Positions 61,437 to 64,000 of a stretch of 64,000 bases of DNA are shown here, in pieces (within the stretch, counting starts at the first letter, position 1; each line of letters starts with the position of its first letter). This stretch comes from Porphyra umbilicalis. Taxonomy: Eukaryota; Rhodophyta; Bangiophyceae; Bangiales; Bangiaceae. A program made the translations under genes and the position numbers. The notes below the pieces were generated by a model that was not told the DNA's origin, did no database searches, and worked only from the letters and a program-made list of their open reading frames with translations. The stretch lies in assembly GCA_002049455.2 (NCBI GenBank), contig KV918840.1, positions 206,864-270,863 of the forward strand, written 5' to 3'.

Positions 61437-62075
61437 ATGGCGGGGGAGTCGTCCACCCCAGCGTCATTCTCCGGTGGGCGTCCACTGCTTGTCGGGAAGG
61501 TCCTTCTCAACCCCCCCCCAAGGTGTATCTTTCTTCCGCCTGTTTCTCGCGCCACGGCCGCGGCTGCCGCTCGTGCCCCCCCTGCAGCTGACGGGCCCCC
61601 GTCCCGGTCGCCTTCCGGTGGGAGCCGCCGCATCGGCCCGGCCGCAGGCGCCGCCCGCCACGTGGCGGACGCGACCGCTGCAGCTGCTGGTCCCGCAGCG
61701 GCGGTGGTCGCCGTCGCCCCCGCAGCCCGTAGCTCGAACGATCGGACATTCAGCCGCTAGACGCTCAAGCTGGCAGGCGAAGCGCCTTACGACTTCCCTA
61801 TGCTAGTGCTGACCCAGGAGGACGTTAGATTCATCCAGGGCTTTAGTCCTATCAACTGTGAAAATGTGCTTTGTGTTACACCTCACCTTTATGCAGCAGG
61901 ACCCCTCCATCCGCACCAGGGCGATCTTCTGCCTCGAGCGCTGAGTGACGGTGCTTCGCCGGGCGGAGAACAGCTGGGCGACCATGGGCCTTCTCGCCAA
62001 GTCATCCGACATCCTCCGAGCCACCAAGAAGCGGCGGCAGTGGCGGCGCGCTCTGGCCAAGGTGGGGGCTCATGA
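61437..62075 (+). pseudogene. Candidate gene interrupted by one in-frame TAG
   Basis: ATG 61437 opens MAGESSTPASFSGGRPLLVG with an Ala/Pro-rich body to a TAG at 61758-61760. The same frame continues TLKLAGEAPYDFPMLVLTQE and DVRFIQGFSPINCENVLC. In another frame, 61886-62112 reads MQQDPSIRTRAIFCLER, a TGA, then VTVLRRAENSWATMGLLAKS and ATKKRRQWRRALAKVG before a GTGAG at 62109. This could be an intron-containing gene whose exons I cannot join with confidence, or a decayed gene. Function unknown. Confidence 0.25.
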
Positions 62076-62112
62076 GACCCGCAAGAAGCGTCCAAGCAGC
62101 ATTGAAGGTGAG

Positions 62113-63634
62113 ACCCGTTACCCCACCCCCATGGCACAGACCGACAAATTTGTGTTTTTCATGGTTCGCGGGCTCGCCGGCACTTGGTCGTGGCGGCGGG
62201 GTTGGGTGAGTCTCCTTTCGATGTGCGTGAACATGTAGCACAGCAAAATACTGGGATTGCAAACTTGAGAGTTCAAAGTGAGACAGGAAAGCGTAGAATC
62301 TGGCGGCGTCCTGCTCGCAGATGAAGCGTTCCAGTGAGCCAATCATATGTATGTCCAGTCTCAAAAAAAGAGGTCAGTTTTTGCTGGATGCCGAGTCGGG
62401 GTGACAAGATTTGTCAGTCCAACCAGCTGGATGACCAGGCTTACGGGCTGGCTATTCGGGTCGTGGCTGCCCACTATCCAGTCATATTTATACAGTGGGG
62501 CCCCGCGTTCTTCTTCGACCCGCCCCCTCCGCTCCCCCGACGCATAGATCGCCTCTCGGTTCCTAGAAACCGAAAAGCACTACCAGCTCACCACCCACGA
62601 GATGCTCAGCTCTCTTATGCTTCGGTGACTCTACCGGGTTCCGCACCGTCCGCGTGGGCACCGACTGCTTGGAGCTAGTGGCAATGTCTGGGGGAAGTGC
62701 GCGTTGGGTGGGGATGATGGTGGGAATGCTCGAGGACCTCCGGTTGCCGCGGAGCAGCAGGTGGGGCGGGTCGGGCTGTGGGGAGACGAGGTGGCGCGGG
62801 GCGTGGAGTGGCGGTCGCATCAGGGGCGTCGATTGCGCTGAAAGGGGCGTGGGCGACAGGCAGGCGGGCAGGCGAAGGGTATGTCGTGCGGCGGCGGTTA
62901 GTTTGAACGAGTGCGTAGGAAGTAGCGGAGCGTCCATGACTGCTTTTTCATCTGTCTCCTCGCCGCAGAACCCTCTCCCCAACCAGCCGAACGCTTCGCC
63001 CCCCCCCCCCACGTCCTCTCCTACTTCACACCTACGGTCAACTCCTCCGCCTCTAGTGCACGGCCCACTCGGCCTCCGCCGCAGGCACCGCCCCTTTCCT
63101 GCCCGTCCGTCCAATGTGGAGAGGTTTGGTGCCGACAGACGGCAGCGGGGACTTCTTTGGATTGCCCCGTTGAGATGTTCTGGGGGGGTTGGGGGGGGCG
63201 GGGACAGTTTGTGTCCCTTCTACAGAGATCTTTCGAGCACTGTTTCAACCATCTTTGCTGCAGCGATCTTGCTGTACGTGTCGTTCTCGTGATAGACCGC
63301 CACGGCCAGAGCCTAGGCTCATCGTACGAACGAGAACAGCATGTGCGTGCGTTCGTAGGTGCCCAATTGCTTGTTTTCCTGCTCAGATGCCTCAAAAACG
63401 CCTATTCCGTCACCGCATCATTTCATGCTCGACCGAGCATAATTTGATGCAAAGTTTTGGTCCAATAGACGCCAAAGGTCGACTCCACGCACAAAGGCGT
63501 ATGGGCACGACCCACATTGGAGCCCCCAGAACTCAGCCATGACTGAAGCGTTCCTGCTCGTCATGGACACATCCTGGAGCCTCCATCAGCTTTTTGCTGA
63601 CGCCCTGTCAGGCGGCTACGACGATAGGCTGGTG
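62113..63634. other. Intergenic, no gene recognised
   Basis: Short overlapping frames, C tract at 63000-63010 and G-rich stretch at 63180-63200. No gene assigned. Confidence 0.4.
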
Positions 63635-63770
63635 TAGGGTTGTGCAACACGCCCAAGGCGTGTTCACGGACACGCCCAGGGCGTGTTTTATGGCGTCTTT
63701 AGGGCGTGTCACGCCAGCACGCCTGCCCAAACATGGGGCGTGTTTTAGGCGTATTTAATTACAGGTTCAT
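63635..63770 (+). mobile_element. Single end of an element related to the hAT-type MITE
   Basis: TAGGGTTGTGCAACACGCCC at 63635 closely resembles the terminus TAGGGTTGCACACGACGCCC of the 33673-34054 element and is likewise followed by repeated GGCGTG(TT)/ACGCC words. No CAACCCTA end or matching target duplication is seen before the window ends, so it is truncated or its other end has diverged. Confidence 0.45.
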
Positions 63771-63847
63771 GTGCACATATTAGGCTAGTTGCAGTGAGGG
63801 GGTCGTGTAAGGATTGCAACCGACTTGACCCCCACCGATTGCCCGAC

Positions 63848-64000
63848 ATGACCAAGGTGGTGCTGCAAATGCGAGCTGCGCTGGCCAAAGAGGCGGCGCC
63901 GCGCCAGACGGTGTCACCGGGGGCCCGCATGGGCGATTTTGGTCAAGATGCCGGCGGAATGGTGGACCCCGATGATGACTACGAGGACGAGTGGAGCCCC
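63848..64000 (+). CDS. Partial gene running off the window
   Basis: ATG 63848 opens MTKVVLQMRAALAKEAAPRQ and continues with an acidic stretch (VDPDDDYEDEWSP) without a stop to the last base. The frame is also open upstream of the ATG. Only 51 residues are visible. No family is recognised, and the reading is supported only by composition. Confidence 0.4.
   Translation, partial: MTKVVLQMRAALAKEAAPRQTVSPGARMGDFGQDAGGMVDPDDDYEDEWSP

Noticed and set aside
1..64000. CRISPR array, bacterial operon or viral core genes
   Set aside because: No short regularly spaced repeats with unique spacers, no ribosome-binding-site spaced gene runs, no capsid or polymerase gene; gene content and the intron are eukaryotic.

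Overview
The window looks like nuclear DNA of a GC-rich protist (microbial eukaryote). The evidence is a set of clearly eukaryotic genes: an eEF1B-gamma, an Enhancer-of-zeste type SET protein, an MRP/ABCC transporter, an augmin HAUS1-like subunit, an F-box protein and a tyrosine-kinase-like (TKL) kinase. The kinase carries a convincing 176-bp GT-AG spliceosomal intron. Most genes are intronless or intron-poor. I cannot name the lineage; nothing looks bacterial, and there is no viral core gene.

Layout. 1-9.3 kb: mostly non-coding, with a GC-rich dispersed repeat, a 77-bp tandem array, an F-box gene on the minus strand and a C2H2/U1-type zinc-finger gene. 9.3-26.5 kb: repeat country. Four tandem arrays (about 9.4-10.9, 18.8-20.2, 23.5-24.3 and 25.4-26.5 kb) and a 30-bp array (12.7-13.4 kb) surround a DDE transposase gene, an E(z)-like gene, and a hAT-type element with a Tc1/mariner-like MITE nested inside it. 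26.8-46.1 kb: the gene-rich core. It holds a cysteine-rich/RGG protein split by a C run, an EF-hand-like/TKL kinase, a hAT-type MITE, eEF1B-gamma, a small unknown gene, a large ABCC transporter and a HAUS1-like gene broken at three G runs. 46.4-64 kb: mainly nested inverted repeats, a fold-back element with arms of about 0.5 kb, short tandem repeats, and decayed transposase or unknown ORFs, ending in a gene that runs off the window.

Two patterns stand out. First, three otherwise coherent genes are each broken at C/G homopolymers of 12 nt or more, and all five breaks have the same sign (one base too few, or two too many). This suggests either a systematic sequence error or genuine homopolymer instability. 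Second, several tandem arrays encode related peptide modules (HDxGDN...VAxNEQHADGxN), yet their DNA periods (253, 164, about 142 bp) are not multiples of three, so no single frame reads through them.

The genes serve general cell functions (translation elongation, chromatin silencing, spindle microtubule nucleation, transport, signalling, ubiquitination) and form no operon or pathway. Starts were chosen at real ATG codons, so they differ from the longest open stretch in several cases.
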